Shown here piece by piece: positions 1-42,315 of a DNA stretch of 64,000 bases. Each line of letters opens with the position of its first letter. Position 1 is the first letter of the stretch. The DNA is from Pseudorasbora parva. Its lineage: Eukaryota; Chordata; Actinopteri; Cypriniformes; Gobionidae. The stretch spans positions 4,468,547 through 4,532,546 of the forward strand of contig NC_090184.1 of NCBI RefSeq assembly GCF_024679245.1, read 5' to 3'. Position numbers and translations under genes: made by a program. The notes beneath the pieces were generated by a model. The model searched no databases. It saw only the letters and a list, made by a program, of their open reading frames with translations, and was not told where the DNA came from.

Positions 1-263
1 CAAAAAAGTTGGGAGCACTAAAACGGCTATAACTTGTGAACTGAAAAACATATTTTCGCTAAATTTGGGACATATGTTTATTCGTTTAATCTGAGGTCAC
101 AAAAAATTGTGACAATTGACCACTTGGTGGCGCTGTAACAGGAAAAAAACTAGTCTGATTTACTTGAAATTTGCCATTCAGTGTCTTTGTCTGTCTATAA
201 GTACAATTAGCTTATCTCAAAAAACATGGCCGCCATAGGCCAATGAAATTTGAGCGTCTATTA

Positions 264-1033
264 TACCCCTTTTCCACCAAGCTGGAGCTGGTTCAGAACC
301 AGAGCTTAGTTTCAAATCTGTTCTTTGTCTTTCCACACCCAAAGCTCCAGCTCCGAGCCAGGTAAAGTGGTTTTTAAGTAGCACCAAATCATTTCTGGTC
401 CAGAAGTAAGAACCGCTTGCATCAGGGGCTGGGGGGCGGCGTTACCGTGACCAACAAGACCAACACAAACTTGAGATCCGCCATTTTTGTAATAGCAGCT
501 AATCAAGCTAACAGCTGCCCGATTGTAGTCTCTGTCTATACGAATCATGCGTTGGATTCGCAGTGTTTTGATGGCGATGTAGGATCGTAAAGCCATGAGC
601 ATCAGTAGACTTGAATTGAGTAGTAACGCTACGTTCGGCATTGTTGATGTTAGGCTTGTCCGAGATGCATCTGCGCTGCGCAGACCGATCACCGTATGAC
701 ATCAAAGTACAGCGAGAGCATATGATTTCTTATGCTTTTAAATCGTTCACGCGGTATTTTGATATCATACGCTGTTCGGTCTGCGCAGTGTCGATGCATC
801 TCAAACAAGCCTGGAGTGTGTGATTGTGTGTGTGTGTGTTTCCAGCTGCCTCGCTAGCGTTGCTGAGAAAGATGAGGCGTATACATTGGTGTAAGAATTG
901 GCTCTGTGGGGCTCTCTAGCCCATGGAAAGACAAACCAGTTCTTAGGAGGCTCATCGGTCAAACTAACTCTGAACTGGCACTAGCACTGGCTCTGAACTA
1001 GCATCTGGTTCATTCTGGGGGAAAAGGGGTGTT
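264..1033. mobile_element. Non-autonomous foldback element with imperfect terminal inverted repeats
   Basis: The left end (ACCCCTTTTCCACCAAGCTGG) is roughly mirrored at the right end (GGGGGAAAAGGGGTGTTGG). Both ends continue with GGTTCAGAACCAG-like words and a TCTTTCCA/TGGAAAGAC pair. No transposase is present. Superfamily is not resolved because I could not find a clear target duplication. Confidence 0.5.
652..813. repeat. Inverted repeat nested in the foldback element
   Basis: The left arm begins AGGCTTGTCCGAGATGCATC and includes CTGCGCAGACCGA. The right arm is its approximate reverse complement, with TCGGTCTGCGCAG and GATGCATCTCAAACAAGCCT. The arms are about 60 nt with a spacer of about 40 nt, so a transcript would fold into a long imperfect hairpin. 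Confidence 0.6.
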
Positions 1034-2088
1034 GGACAAGGTTAACGGAGGCCTATCAGATGGAAACTCTGTATGCATCATCGGTAGGGTTGGGAATCGT
1101 GAGAAATTTTCCGGTTCCGATTCCGCCTAACGATTCCGGTTCCGATTCTGGTTCCATTAAAATTATTAAACAAATAGTGGTAAAGGAAAAAGGCACAATA
1201 CGCAACTTTAAACAATACTTTTTTGGGTTTATTACTTGCTCTCAAATGAATTTACAGGTTGGCAATGTCAAAAAAAAGTCCTGTACTATACATATATTAC
1301 AGGATTAATCGAGCCATATGGAATTTATGGAAATTAAAATAAACATGTTCAAATTTACACCTCTGAAATTGTCTTATTACATTTTCTCTTAGTTTTAGGG
1401 ATGTTAACCGATGACCGTTTGACCGATGGTTGACCGTATCAACGTTAACCGATCAAAGTTGTCGGTTAAAAAAAAAAAAAGGTGATCTCTAAATTAGGCT
1501 ATTATAGACAGTGGACTAAACGCTACTACAGTTAGCAGTCTCATTACAAAATCTTTTTGTGTGAAGTGAAAATATCCCTCGCACTCAATTTTACATAACT
1601 CTACTGTTTGTAGTTAATAAACCATTAAAAACATTTGGCGCGAGGTCACAGCGTTTGCGCGCTCACAAGGTTTGCAAAAAGTAAACAGGCTAAAACACTC
1701 GAGGTTAGAGCCAGACCAGACGACAGTATGAAGCGTGCATTCCGCATAAGATGGGCTTACATTTGGAAATATAACTTATTACATCTACATTTCAGTGGTA
1801 ACACATAAGGTGTTGATCGTCTTTCTTTATTATTGTTAGCACTAACTTACCTCGAACTAAAGCGGCGTCTCTTCAGAGCTGTCATTTTCTTAAATGAGCC
1901 GCGGCAATGTTTCAAATGACCTCATAACGCCAGACAAATGCCTTTATTTTCAACGCCATCACCTTGTACCCAAACCATTTCGAAACTAATGAGCCATTGT
2001 CCTCAGATTACAAACAAGCTCCTCGACGCCGCGTTTGCGGGACTCGCGCTGTGGGGGATTTTAAAAAAGTGACGTGAGGGGAAAGGAG

Positions 2089-2090
<2 letters not shown>

Positions 2091-2153
<63 letters not shown>
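2091..2153. repeat. (GT)n microsatellite
   Basis: About 31 uninterrupted GT dinucleotides followed by a short GA-rich run. Open frames across it encode only Cys-Val or Thr-His runs and are not genes. Confidence 0.95.
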
Positions 2154-2160
<7 letters not shown>

Positions 2161-3217
2161 CAGAGAGAGAGCGGGAGCGCGGCTCGCGGCTATGCTCCCA
2201 GCGCTTCGCACACACATTGCACTAGAACCGTTTTCGGAACCGACACTCAGGAATTTCGCGCGGTTCCGGTATTTTTCAAAAAGCAGTATCGGTTCTGCAT
2301 AACAACCGGTTCTCGGTTTGCTCTGAAGGAGCCTGAGAAATTTTCGAGCTTTTCACGTGAGTCCTCCTTTGACTCCTGAATCCATGCCGAGTCCAGCGAT
2401 ATCAGGCATGCCAGGTTTCGCCTTATGGTGTGTGCAATGATGTGATTTAGCGCTCTTAAAAACTTTTGTGAATATATTTAAAACCATTAGTCCAATCGAG
2501 ATGAAACCGCGGGAGATTTGAAAATATGGGTTGATTGCGAAATAATAATGCCCAAATGTCAACATTTTGATAGGAAGTGGCAAAAAAACCGACCAATGTC
2601 AACCATGGGTCATTTTTATGCCCTGATAAATGTGTCTATAATTTCAAAATGAAATAAGATATTTACACCAAATTTGACACATATGTATAAGCACACTCCG
2701 AGGACACCAATAGGTGGCGCTACAACTGTCAAAAACATATTTTTCCTTAGTAAATTGTCTGTATTGGTTGTAAATTGTATTTTCCATCGCTGTACTTTTA
2801 TAAAGACCATACTAAACATAATTCCTTTTTACGCATATGTGCTTAAAGGCCGTTAACGCGCCTTGAACCCTTATAGTTGCTGCTCACAGCTGAATTTTAC
2901 TTCATAATTGTCACTGGTCTTATTGTGCACATTAGTTTATAGTGTGAACCCAATCCTAAACATAACCACAACCCATTTTAAGTCCAAGTAGTTGACTTGT
3001 TTTAAATCAGTACACTTACATAATAGTCCAACACTTTCTGCATCTCTGAAAGGTCTTTTCTTTTTTTGATGATGTAAGCATGGCCAAGTAGGCGAGGTCA
3101 AAGCATTAGCTGTAATATTATAATAGCCTGACATGTTTGATGCAATTCAAATGTCTCTCAAACAAGGATATTTTTGTTAAGATGGAAACATCATTTGTCT
3201 TGTTGTGATTTCCACAG

Positions 3218-3292
3218 GAGAGAGTCAAGTCAGTGTTTCATGCCAAAGAGTTTGGGAAGATCATCAATTTCAAAACCCCAGAACTAGCAAAG
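3218..3292 (+). CDS. vps13a: vps13a penultimate coding exon
   Basis: A 75-nt exon bounded by acceptor TTTCCACAG and donor GTAAAG. It reads ERVKSVFHAKEFGKIINFKT then PELAK in the only open frame. This resembles the extreme C-terminus of VPS13 proteins, the bridge-like lipid-transfer proteins at membrane contact sites (established knowledge). The following exon completes the protein. Naming it vps13a rather than vps13c rests mainly on position: it is convergent with gna14 and followed by cep78, as on human chromosome 9q21. The rest of this very large gene lies upstream of the window. Confidence 0.8.
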
Positions 3293-3410
3293 GTAAAGTA
3301 GCATAATTTTTGCAGTTAAAGATTGTTCATGAACCATTATCTTCATAACAAAGGGCACAAATAGAGCTTAATCAAGGCAGTCTTTTAAACTGTATAGACT
3401 TAAATAACTA

Positions 3411-3576
3411 ACTTCCGGTGGTCAGTGGTATGTGAGGCGATTTACATTAAAAGAGTGACCCCTGACTCTACATCTGTTTTGCTCTATCCTCTGCGCTTCT
3501 GCGTTCATCTATACTCATGTGTCAAGGGTCAAGGGTTACTCTGATAGTCGACTTGTTACCGCTGACTGCCGGAAGT
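3411..3576. mobile_element. MITE with terminal inverted repeats
   Basis: The left end ACTTCCGGTGGTCAGTGGTA is matched in reverse complement by the right end (TTACCGCTGACTGCCGGAAGT). The arms continue imperfectly for about 55 nt (GAGTGACCCCTGAC against GTCAAGGGTTACTC). No coding capacity. Confidence 0.65.
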
Positions 3577-3992
3577 TTATATGATGGATAGATGCACTTA
3601 TAGACTTCATAAACGACACAACAACTCACTGCCATTATAAAGCTTGGATTAGTCATTAGGATTAGACATTTTGATTATAACTCAGATTGTGTTCGTCTGA
3701 AGAAGAAAGTCATACACACCTAGGATGGCTTGAGGTGGAGTTAATCATGGGGTCATTTTCATTTTGGGGGGAGCTATCCCTTTAAACTGTCGTAAATCTG
3801 GAATGTTTTGGAGAATTAAGATATTTGGTCTCTTTTTAAAGGCGACACTTGGCAGATTATTTCTAAAGGGAAAAAAGTCTTAAAAAGTGAACTTGAAAAA
3901 AGTTATAATATTTTACATGTATAATGAAAAATGCACAAAAATACTATTTTCAATTTTTATATGAAGTATATATTTTACAAAACACATTTTAC

Positions 3993-4115
3993 TAGGGATG
4001 TCCCGATCAGGTTTTTTTGCCCCCGAGTCCGAGTCATTTGATTATGACTATCTGCCGATACCAAGTCCCGATCCGATACTTCTATAATACATAAAAAAAG
4101 AATAAAGAAGAGTAA
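3993..4115. mobile_element. Truncated hAT-like element end
   Basis: Starts TAGGGATGTCCCGATC and continues with CCGATACCAAGTCCCGATCC. This terminal sequence recurs widely in fish genomes in my recollection. The other end is not found, so this is a fragment. Confidence 0.45.
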
Positions 4116-4374
4116 ATGAATATCATAAAATCCCCCAAAAATGTTTTTTACTAATTCACTTTTGCAATGTTTTGGGACAAACTTAAGATTAAGGACATAT
4201 TCTTAATGTTAAACTTTCAACCGTGTCAAAAAGACCCAGAAGGGACGCAGAGTTAAAGGGCTGTATTTCTTTTCACAATTGTTTCATTTTGACACACACA
4301 TATGATTTTTGCAGCTGCGTGTAACTGTTTGTATCCATGCACTCATTTCAATGATGTGTTCCTGTCGTCCTCAG

Positions 4375-4422
4375 TGGGTTCTTTCCAAGCTGGAAGATGC
4401 CACGGAGAGTCTGCCGAAGTAA
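4375..4422 (+). CDS. vps13a: vps13a last coding exon and stop
   Basis: After acceptor CCTGTCGTCCTCAG the exon reads WVLSKLEDATESLPK and stops at TAA (4420-4422). It joins the previous exon in phase 0. A Trp-hydrophobic-Leu/Ser-Lys-Leu-Glu/Gln C-terminus a few residues after the 'INFKTPE' block is what I recall for VPS13A. The 3' UTR must follow. Candidate AATAAA signals occur near 5437 and 5515, but which is used cannot be told. Confidence 0.8.
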   Translation, partial: WVLSKLEDATESLPK

Positions 4423-6000
4423 CGACAGTTGAAGCTGCCGTGTGCCTTTATGCTGCTTTTGCAGTGTGCCAATTTAAACGATACCCACAATGCAGCGGTC
4501 CTTCACTAACCCACTCCGGTCATGACTGTTAGACTGTGTTCTTGTGTGTTGGGATTACATTACGCTGTGTTTTCTGTCCTCACCCGCAGTCGGAGCTCAG
4601 TCTGAGCCCGTATGTCCTTTACAATGTGCCTCGAACCGCGTGCAGACGTCTCTTATCAGGACACACTAAAGTGGACATTAAGGTGTCGTTTTATAAATGG
4701 ATTAATAGACCAATACACTGTATGTAAATTATGGGGAACTTAAAAGAAAAATGACCAGGAATGTTTGAGAATGGTAATCTCTTACTGTACGTACAGGAGA
4801 GCTGGGATATTTTTTTAATAAGTGGCTTTGCATGAAATGTGATTTTGATTCTCAGTGTCTATTTAATGAACTCTACAGCTCAAGAGTACGAACCCGATGG
4901 CTTTCTGACTGCGTCTGGTCTCTACGCCGCCAGTACTGACACACTTGTAACATAACACAAATATGCAACCTGTAATATTTCGCTTTTGTTCATTAACTTA
5001 ATGTCATCAAAGTCGAGACAAAACACTATTTATTGACCCTGATGTCATGATCAAGGCCTGTGGGCGGCACACAGCTGTTCGTCTGTTTCTGGCTGCCTTT
5101 CTATAATCTTTCCAATAGTTAATGCAGTCATTTAATTTTAATATAATAAAGGTTATAGCAATAAACAGTGGGGAGTTGATGGGATACATCAAGTTTCCAG
5201 GTGGCTCAAATAATTATGATTTCTGGGACGAAATGTCTGCATACTTGCATTTTTTATTTTTAAATGCATGATGTTGGGAAAGTAAATGTGATATCATGTT
5301 GACTTTAAAGGCATGACATTTGATTGCATCATTGTCATTTTTAATTAATTATGCACATTTAATAAATGTATTGATTTTTTTTATTATTATTGGAATTGTA
5401 ATGAGTTACAACATACAATAGATGTATAACCTTGTTTAATAAATATTATCAAAGCAGATAAAGACATTACAGTTTAAAGGCACTTCAGGTATTCATTACA
5501 GCGGACTGAGGTAAAATAAAGAATTAAACCAGTTAGAGTTCAGTGGCTGTGTTTTATGGAATATACATGTTTAAGATGAGAAATGTAAATTTTGACACCA
5601 AGTAAATGCTAGTAAATGTTTTTTTACACATAATAAAATAAAATAATTTCTACAAATGACCAATCAGGTGTTAGAATAACTACATAAGGCATCCAGAATA
5701 AGTCTTAACATGAACATGTAAACGTTTCCCTCTACTCTGGCTTTAAAAGCTCTTACACAAGTAGTTTAAGACTGATCTATTTTACATGTGCCTTAAAATC
5801 GCATCCTTTGTAAACTCTACTTGCATAAAGATTAAGATGACAGCATCTGTTATCCATCTATTAGACGACCTAAACAGGACTGGAATGGTGGATCAAGGCT
5901 TGTTTTCAGGAACCCAGTCCACATCAATTCTCCTTATATACGTCCTTAGAACAATGTTAAGATAAAGAGACCGCTAAATCTACTGCGAGCAGGACCGACT
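4423..6000. other. Convergent 3' UTR and intergenic region between vps13a and gna14
   Basis: vps13a (+) and gna14 (-) point at each other with about 1.6 kb between stop codons. The sequence is AT-rich and low in recognisable repeats, which fits two long 3' UTRs. I see no additional gene. Several AATAAA or TTTATT hexamers could serve as poly(A) signals on either strand. Confidence 0.6.
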
Positions 6001-35874
<29,874 letters not shown>

Positions 35875-36260
35875 GATCCCGGTCTTCGGCACACTATAGC
35901 AACGCTTCGGTTAGATCTATTCGGTTCTCCTTTGCTCCACACCACAGTCTGAGAGTTCATGAATGGGCTCCTCCTTTAAAAGTCCACTGGACATAATCTC
36001 CAGCTATTTAGCAGAACTTATGTGTGGATGTCCAAATCTTTGATCGGTCCCGATGAAGGAATGGCAGAGACAGAGACGCACGCGACAGCTACATAACGCG
36101 CTCAGAGGAGCGTGCGCGCGAACTGATTCTGCTCCCGTGACAGTGATGATGATGATGGGCATCTGTGCTGCTGTCACTCACACAGGGTGGGGCATCCTGA
36201 CTCCCATCACCTGCGCCAATAGGGAAGTAGGATGCCACTCTATTTTCCAGGTAATCTCTT
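35875..36260 (-). promoter_or_regulatory. gna14: Probable gna14 5' UTR and promoter region
   Basis: CpG-rich sequence directly upstream of the start, including GCGTGCGCGCGAACTGATTC and ACGCACGCGACAGC around 36075-36125, in otherwise AT-rich surroundings. No TATA box is assigned. The transcription start cannot be placed from sequence alone. Confidence 0.45.
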
Positions 36261-36717
36261 CAAATCTAGAATGAATTAGTAAGCAAATAAATAAATACGT
36301 TTTTTTTTTTTAAGACTAATTTGTTATATTTATTTCTGTCAAACCGATTTATCGCATTTAAAATAAATATTAGTAAATATGTGTTATATGCATGGGCGTC
36401 AGAAGCAAATAAAAAGCGGGTGGGTCCCAGTAGAGGCTGGTGAAAAATATTATAGGTGGGGTAATTTATATGGGGGTATGGGGGTTCTCCCCCAGAAAAA
36501 AATTAAAATAATTTGTAGATGTAATTTCCGGCATTATGCTGCGTTTGAGGCCATATCCCTTGCCTATACCAATAAAATACCTCAAACCAGTCAATACCAA
36601 TAGTCTAATAAAAAGACTATATCAATTTAACTGCCATAGAAATCAACAGTTTCACAGATAATGAACAATTTGCATGTTTATTATGCTCCAGATAGAAAAG
36701 GTGCCGTTTACTAAACG

Positions 36718-36990
36718 ATTGATTGGGCCAGACAAAATAACAGAAATCACTGATTAATTACTGTGGCTGTAGAATAGGGGTAAGACGCAGGTTATCAAGT
36801 TTTGAGGTTTTGACGCAAATCGATCAGAGGTTCGAATCCGCTTTTGCCGAACTCGCTCTTCTTCATTTCCCATCACATATCAGATCAGAAAGGCATTTAT
36901 TTTCAATAAAAATTGAGAAAATATTAGAGAAGGGGAAATAAAGCGTTTAACATGTTTTTAATAATAAGTGTTTCTCGGTTAAGGGTAGGT
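36718..36990 (+). repeat. Dispersed tRNA-like repeat, copy 3
   Basis: The best-preserved copy: GATTGGGCCAGACAAAATAA, then GGGGTAAGACGCAGG and a canonical-looking B box, AGAGGTTCGAATCCGC, followed by CCATCACATATCAGATCAGA. The GGTTCGAATCC word is typical of tRNA T-arms, hence a tRNA-derived SINE is likely. It is not a functional tRNA gene. Confidence 0.5.
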
Positions 36991-37143
36991 AAGCAAACAT
37001 GTGCTGAATTAGAGACGATAAAAGTGAGTGAGTCCAATATCATTGGTCTTAAAAAGAGGGGGGGTCTTGTCCCACACACACACAATGGTTCCGACGCCCA
37101 TGGTTATATGTAAATAGGTATATATATATACACACACACATTT

Positions 37144-38090
37144 ATTTTAGATGTTGTTCCAGAGCATCTCCAAAACTGCAGCTCTTGTGGGCTGTTCCCG
37201 GTCTGCAGTGGTCAGTATCTATCAAAAGTCCAAGGAAGGAACAGTGGAGAACCGGCCACAGGGTCATGGGCGGCCAAGGCTTATTAATGCACGTGGGAAG
37301 CGAAGGCTGGCCCGTGTGGTCCGATCAAACAGACGAGAAGTTAATGCTGGTTCTGATAGAACGGTGTCAGAATACACAGAGCGTTGTGTGTGGGGCGGCA
37401 GAGCCGCAGACCAGTCAGGGATCCCATGCTGACCCCTGACCCCGCCGAAAGCACCAACAGTGGCACGTGAGCATCAGAACTGGACCACGGAACAATGGAA
37501 GAAGGTGGCCTGGTCTGATGAATAACGTTTTCTTTTAATGGACTGCATTTATATAGCGCTTTTATCCAAAGCGCTTTACATTTTTGCCTCACATTCACCC
37601 ATTCATACACCGACGGCGATGTCAGCCATGTAAGGCGCCATCCAGCTCGTCGGGAGCAGCTGGGGTAAGGTGTCTTGCTCATGGACACTTCGACACTTGG
37701 TCAGGTGGAACCGGGGATTGAACCACCAACCTTCTGGTTTGTAGACAACCTACATGAACCACTGAGCCACTGCCGCCCTTTTACATCATGTTGATGGCCA
37801 GGTGCGTGTGCGTCGCTTACCTGAGGAACACATGGCCCCAGGATGCACAGGAAGCGTAGAAGGCGAGCCGGCGGAGGCAGTGTGATGCTTTGGGCAATGT
37901 TCTGCTGGGAAACCTTCGGTCCTCCATCCATGTGGATGTTACTTTGACACGCACCACCTACCTCAGCATTGTTGCAGACCACGTTCAGCCTTTCATGGAA
38001 ACGGTATTCCCTGGTGTCTGTGGCTCTTTCAGCAGGATAACGCTCCTGACACAAAGCAAAAACAATAACTTTAAGGTGTTGACTTGGCCT
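37144..38090 (+). mobile_element. Tc1-like element (family B) remnant, copy 2
   Basis: Encodes transposase pieces in shifting frames: the helix-turn-helix part SKTAALVGCSRSAVVSIYQK (37160-37225), the region around TTEQWKKVAW (about 37485), and later VDVTLTRTTYLSIVADHVQP (37930-37990). Both inverted ends are missing or truncated. A separate repeat is inserted at about 37538-37779. Confidence 0.75.
37538..37779 (+). repeat. ATATAGCGCTTTTATCC repeat nested in Tc1 remnant
   Basis: Starts ATGGACTGCATTTATATAGC and ends ACCACTGAGCCACTGCCGCC. It interrupts the Tc1 remnant after CTTTTA, and CTTTTACATC resumes the host text, suggesting a short target duplication. A second copy is at 61413-61652. Confidence 0.65.
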
Positions 38091-38341
38091 CCTTTAATGT
38101 TAAAAAAGTGTCATCCTTAGTGCTCACTAGGACTGTTTATTTGATAAAAAAACAAAACAAAGTAAAACATTAATAAGGGGATATATTTTTTATATTGTTA
38201 CAATTTAAAATATATAGGGGAATGTAATTTATTTCTGTGATCAAAGCTGAATGTATCACTCGTCTTCAGTGTCACATGAGCCTTCAGAAATCATTCTAAT
38301 ATGAGGATTTGATGTTCAAGTAACCCATTCATCTTCTTCCA

Positions 38342-38890
38342 CTTATCTGGGGCCGGGTCGCGTGGGCAACAGTCTAAGCAGAGACGCCCAGACTTCCCTC
38401 TCCCTAGACACTTCCTCCAGCTCTTCCAGGGGGGTATTCCCAGGTCAACCGGGAGACATAATCCCTCCAGCGTGTCCTACTTCTTCCCCGGGGCCTCCTC
38501 CAGGTGGGAAGGCGTCCTGGAGCCATCCAGAACAGATTGCCAAGTCACCGCAGCTGGCTCCTCTCGATGTGACCAAGCTTCTCACCCTATCTCTAAGGGA
38601 GCGCCCAGCCACCCTGCGGAGAAAGCTCATTTCAGCCGCCTGTGTCCGGGATCTTGTCCTTTCAGCCATGACCCACAGCTCATGACCATAGGTGAAAGTA
38701 GGAATTGTATGGTAAATCCGAGAGCTTTGCCTTACAGATCAGCTCCTTCTTCACCATGACAGATCGGTACATCGATGCGTTACTGCAGAAGCTTCACCGA
38801 TACGTCTGTCAATCTCCCGTTATATCCTTCCCTCACTCGTGAACAAGACCCCAAGATACTCCTCCACTTTAGGCAGGAACTCTCCTTTTC
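38342..38890 (-). pseudogene. Non-LTR retrotransposon (LINE) 3' coding fragment, antisense
   Basis: The minus strand reads RTQAAEMSFLRRVAGRSLRD then RVRSLV (38640-38570), the conserved C-terminal stretch downstream of the reverse transcriptase in an abundant fish LINE family that I recognise but cannot name with certainty. Frames are broken and no RT core motif is present. Confidence 0.6.
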
Positions 38891-38897
38891 CGACCAT

Positions 38898-39450
38898 GGC
38901 CAGCAGCCTTATCACCCTGCAGCCCAAGACTGGTTTCCCACTGAAGCTAAGCAGTGCTGAGCCTGGCCAGTACCTGGATGGGAGACCAACTGGGAAAACC
39001 AGGAGCTGCTGGTAGAGGTGTTAGTGAGGCCAGCAGGGGTGCTCACCTTGTGGTCTGTGTGGGTCCTAATGCCCCAGTATAGTGATGGGGACACTGTACT
39101 GTCAAAGAGCACCGTCCTTCGGATGAGACGTTAAACCGAGGTCCTGACTCTCTGTGGTCATTAAAAATCCCAACTTTATATGTAACCCCGGCATCCAGGC
39201 CAAATTTGCCCATTGGCGCCTGTCCATCATGGCCTCCTGATCATCCCCCTCTCCTGATTGGCTTCATCACTCGGTCTCCTCTCCACCAATCAGCTGGTGT
39301 GTGGTGAGCGTTCTGGCGCAATATGGCTGCCGTCGCATCATCCAGGTGGATGCTGCACATTGGTGGTGGTTGAGGAGATTCCCCCCTTCAATGTAAAGCG
39401 CTTTGAGTTCCTTGAAAAGCGCTATATAAATCGAACAAATTATTATTATG
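38898..39450 (+). repeat. SINE3-type element with 5S rRNA-derived head
   Basis: The head contains GAAGCTAAGCAGTGCTGAGC, CTGGCCAGTACCTGGATGGG and AGACCAACTGGG, matching the internal promoter half of 5S rRNA (CTAAGCAG…GGATGGGAGACC). The body continues with CACCGTCCTTCGGATGAGAC and the tail with AAAAGCGCTATATAAAT and ATT repeats. 5S-derived SINE3 elements are known from zebrafish. Confidence 0.85.
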
Positions 39451-42315
39451 TCTCAGACTTGAGGGGATGACATTTTTATTTTATTTTTTTATTGTCAGCA
39501 AAAACTGGTTTCTACACAATAAAACAAACTATTATTTATAATTGCAGGCCAATAATAGTACCAAATACAAGCCAGACCCACATCAAGATGTTTGGTCTGG
39601 AAACTCACCATTGGCAGCTCAATCCGAGGGGCGGATAAACGGTTGTCTTTCAAACTCCCTCTGCACGCGATAGGATAGCGTTACACCAACCAGAGCAACA
39701 AAGGTGAAGCAGAGCTAGCTGACAGATTAAACTTTCGCCGAATCCGGTCGGCTAAACTCTGAACACATCTTCCCTTCTTAAGAATGACTTCAGTGCCGTT
39801 ATTTGTTCTTTTCTCAGAGAAAAGCTCAACTCCAAGTCTTCCAGAGTCGCGGTCAAAGCTGATTCGAAAGACCGCCGTTCGCCAGCTTCTGTGTTTACTA
39901 GAAGCATGCAAATGCAACTCGGCCGTCATCATTATGGCCCCGCCCACCGACTCTATACACGATGTGATTGGCCCGGCAAGAGTTTGGCATTTACAGCTCA
40001 GATGGGTATCGAGAGTTGCAAGACGACACTCACGGGCAGATTAGATTTGCTGCCGCTAGGGTGCGCCTAGATTTCTAGGCTAAATACCAAACTACCAAGT
40101 ACCAAATCAGAATGAATGATTTCTGAAGGCTCATGAAATTCATAAATAATGTCAATAGGTCTAAAAATATGGAAATTAATAAATTGCAACACAATCCTTG
40201 CCACATAGTCTCCTTTAGTTTCGCTGGGAGCTCAAGCATGACAAAGCATATTTTCTGTGAAGCTATTGACATTGTTGCACATCTCTAAAGCTGCTTTAAA
40301 ATTATATGTGTTATGAAAAGTGATATACAAAATAAATAAATTGACAAACACATTTAGTACATGGGACAACTTGCCCCAATACAAATATGACAACTCATTT
40401 CAGTCCTAACCTTATGTTTATGAACAACACTCTTGTTCTGACAGCACAGTTTAGCCTTTTAGTTACAATAAAGAGCTATGAAAATAATATTGAGTTAATT
40501 TGTCATCTGTTAAATAAATAAATAAAATACGTGTAAGGTATAACATCATAAATGAACAAAGAAAATAGCTGGAGGGTACATTTAAAGTCACATTAATTTG
40601 GTAAATAATATTATAGATATAGATAACATGTATAATACATCCTGTGCAAGAGGAAAACAGAACTTTCTATGAAGAAGTGGCATTGTAAAAGCATAGCGCA
40701 CAGTAAATATTCACTGGTTGTGTGTAAAATTAAATTAAGTATAATCATGCATATAATAATATATTAATCATGAGAGTTCATTTGTTTGGTCCCATTGCTG
40801 AATTTAGTTCTTTGCATTGTTGCTTTCTAATCTAGAATGGAGTCCAATGTCTTTTTTCCTCAATATTATTTTACTCATGTATATTTTTCATTGATTTTTG
40901 CCGGTAAGATCAGTTCAGTTTGCATTACTGAGAGACATAATCCAATCATAGATGTTTTGATGAAACCCAATTTCTATTCCAACATAGATTATATTTAAAT
41001 GTAAACGGACCCGGCTCTCATCCAACACATTGTAATATGAGTAGACTGTAAATGACACAGACCCAGAATTGAATTGTGTCTGATTCTGAGATTATTATAA
41101 TATTTCAAGTATAAAACTCCCATTTGCATGGAAACACTAAAAGGTCAAACCATGCTGGACACAGAGAGGTTTAAAGATCTGGATTTAACCAGAACTTTGT
41201 CCTTTTTTGCTGACTGTATTCAAAATAAGCAAGGACGACATTTGCAACTACTTTCCAAGTAAAAGTGAAGGGAACCGGAATGCATGGAGAGAGTCAGGAA
41301 TACGACATCTTATTTCCATGCTTTTAAATCAACACATTCTCACCAAGATCATCAGCAGCCAATTTTACACATCACAGACTCAACAGCAAACACACACATT
41401 CAACCCTCCTTCTCTCCACCCTATCATACACCCGACGCAATGTGACGCCAAAAGTGACGCAAGTGTTTTTTCAAGTTTCAGCCTGACGCAGTTATCATTT
41501 TCATGTCCAGCTCCTCGTTGTTTAAATATCAAATACACCGGCACATCTGTTCCACCATGGTCGTCTAGTCTGAACACCAGGTGTGATCGGCCGCATCGTG
41601 TTGCTATTTTGAGGAACTGAAAATGACTGCACCCCAAAAAACCTGCTCTAAAGTCAACAGCGCAGTATTTTTTGTGTTATTTAAAGAGTGTGTTAGTAAT
41701 ATGAGCCTATAGGCGGGGACACAACACACACACACACTCTGATTATGACACACACAGGGATGCGCAGCAGCACACACAAAATTTTAAAAATTAAAAATAA
41801 AAGGATTCCTCTCTGGAGAAGCATTCAGTCTTTCCGCTTGCAAATTCCTCCATGTAAATAGTGAATCCAATCGATTGGTTTATTGCACGTTACGCCCAAA
41901 ACACACCCATCAATCTTTAAGAGACTCAGAACAACCCTTTTTAACCATGTGCCGACCATGTGCTCAAATTGGTAAAATAGGGCCCTAATTCTCCAAACTC
42001 ATCCTTTTTTCTCTAAGAAAACCTAACGCTCAAAATAATTAATTGGTTTGAGTAGAGCCAACTTAACATTAAACAAATTAGTTCAAACATATTAACTTTT
42101 ATGAGTATTTGGAACTTTCTTTTTCTTTTGATTTCTAAAAACTGACTCATTTTAAGTAATCTGAATTATTTCATTGTTTTCAAATGGGTCTGATACGTTT
42201 TCTCGTCTGTGCCGACTCAATCACATTATCTGCTGTGCTATCGTGTCTCTTCACATGACACTAACGAGAAACCAGACTTCATTCGCCCCAAAGGAAATAA
42301 TATTTACACAATCTG

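Larger units (their letters stand above)
1..3217. other. vps13a intron sequence, repeat-rich
   Basis: No coding exon is recognised before the acceptor at 3217. The stretch lies upstream of the penultimate vps13a exon, so it is inferred to be intronic. It holds a foldback element (264-1033), two hAT-like fragments with repeated GGTTCCGATTCC or GTTAACCGAT motifs (about 1087-1480 and 2220-2315), a GT microsatellite, and a diffuse repeat containing TGGTGGCGCTGTAAC (about 60-170) related to TAGGTGGCGCTACAAC (about 2600-2750). Confidence 0.55.
3293..4374 (+). other. vps13a: Last intron of vps13a
   Basis: Begins GTAAAG and ends CCTCAG. It contains a MITE (3411-3576) and the end of a hAT-like element (about 3993-4115). 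No other coding sequence is seen. Confidence 0.75.
36301..42315. other. Repeat-filled intergenic DNA upstream of gna14
   Basis: No host gene recognised. It holds a tRNA-like repeat copy, a Tc1 remnant with a nested repeat, a LINE fragment, a 5S-SINE, and an unclassified repeat at about 39540-40085 ending CCGCTAGGGTGCGCCTAGATTTCTAGGC. Another repeat-like block lies at about 41400-41640. The intervals 40100-41380 and 41650-42300 are AT-rich with nothing I can name. Confidence 0.5.

Noticed and set aside
2003..2302. Open frames of Thr-His or Cys-Val repeats
   Set aside because: They are translations of the GT microsatellite. Similar frames at 29279-29578, 34722-34988 and 60081-60371 are rejected for the same reason.
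36772..36860. tRNA gene
   Set aside because: A B-box-like GGTTCGAATCC is visible, but no cloverleaf can be formed with acceptor and anticodon arms, and copies are dispersed.
38898..39020. 5S rRNA gene
   Set aside because: Only part of the 5S text is present, it is diverged, and it is fused to a SINE3 body and tail. It is a retroposon head.
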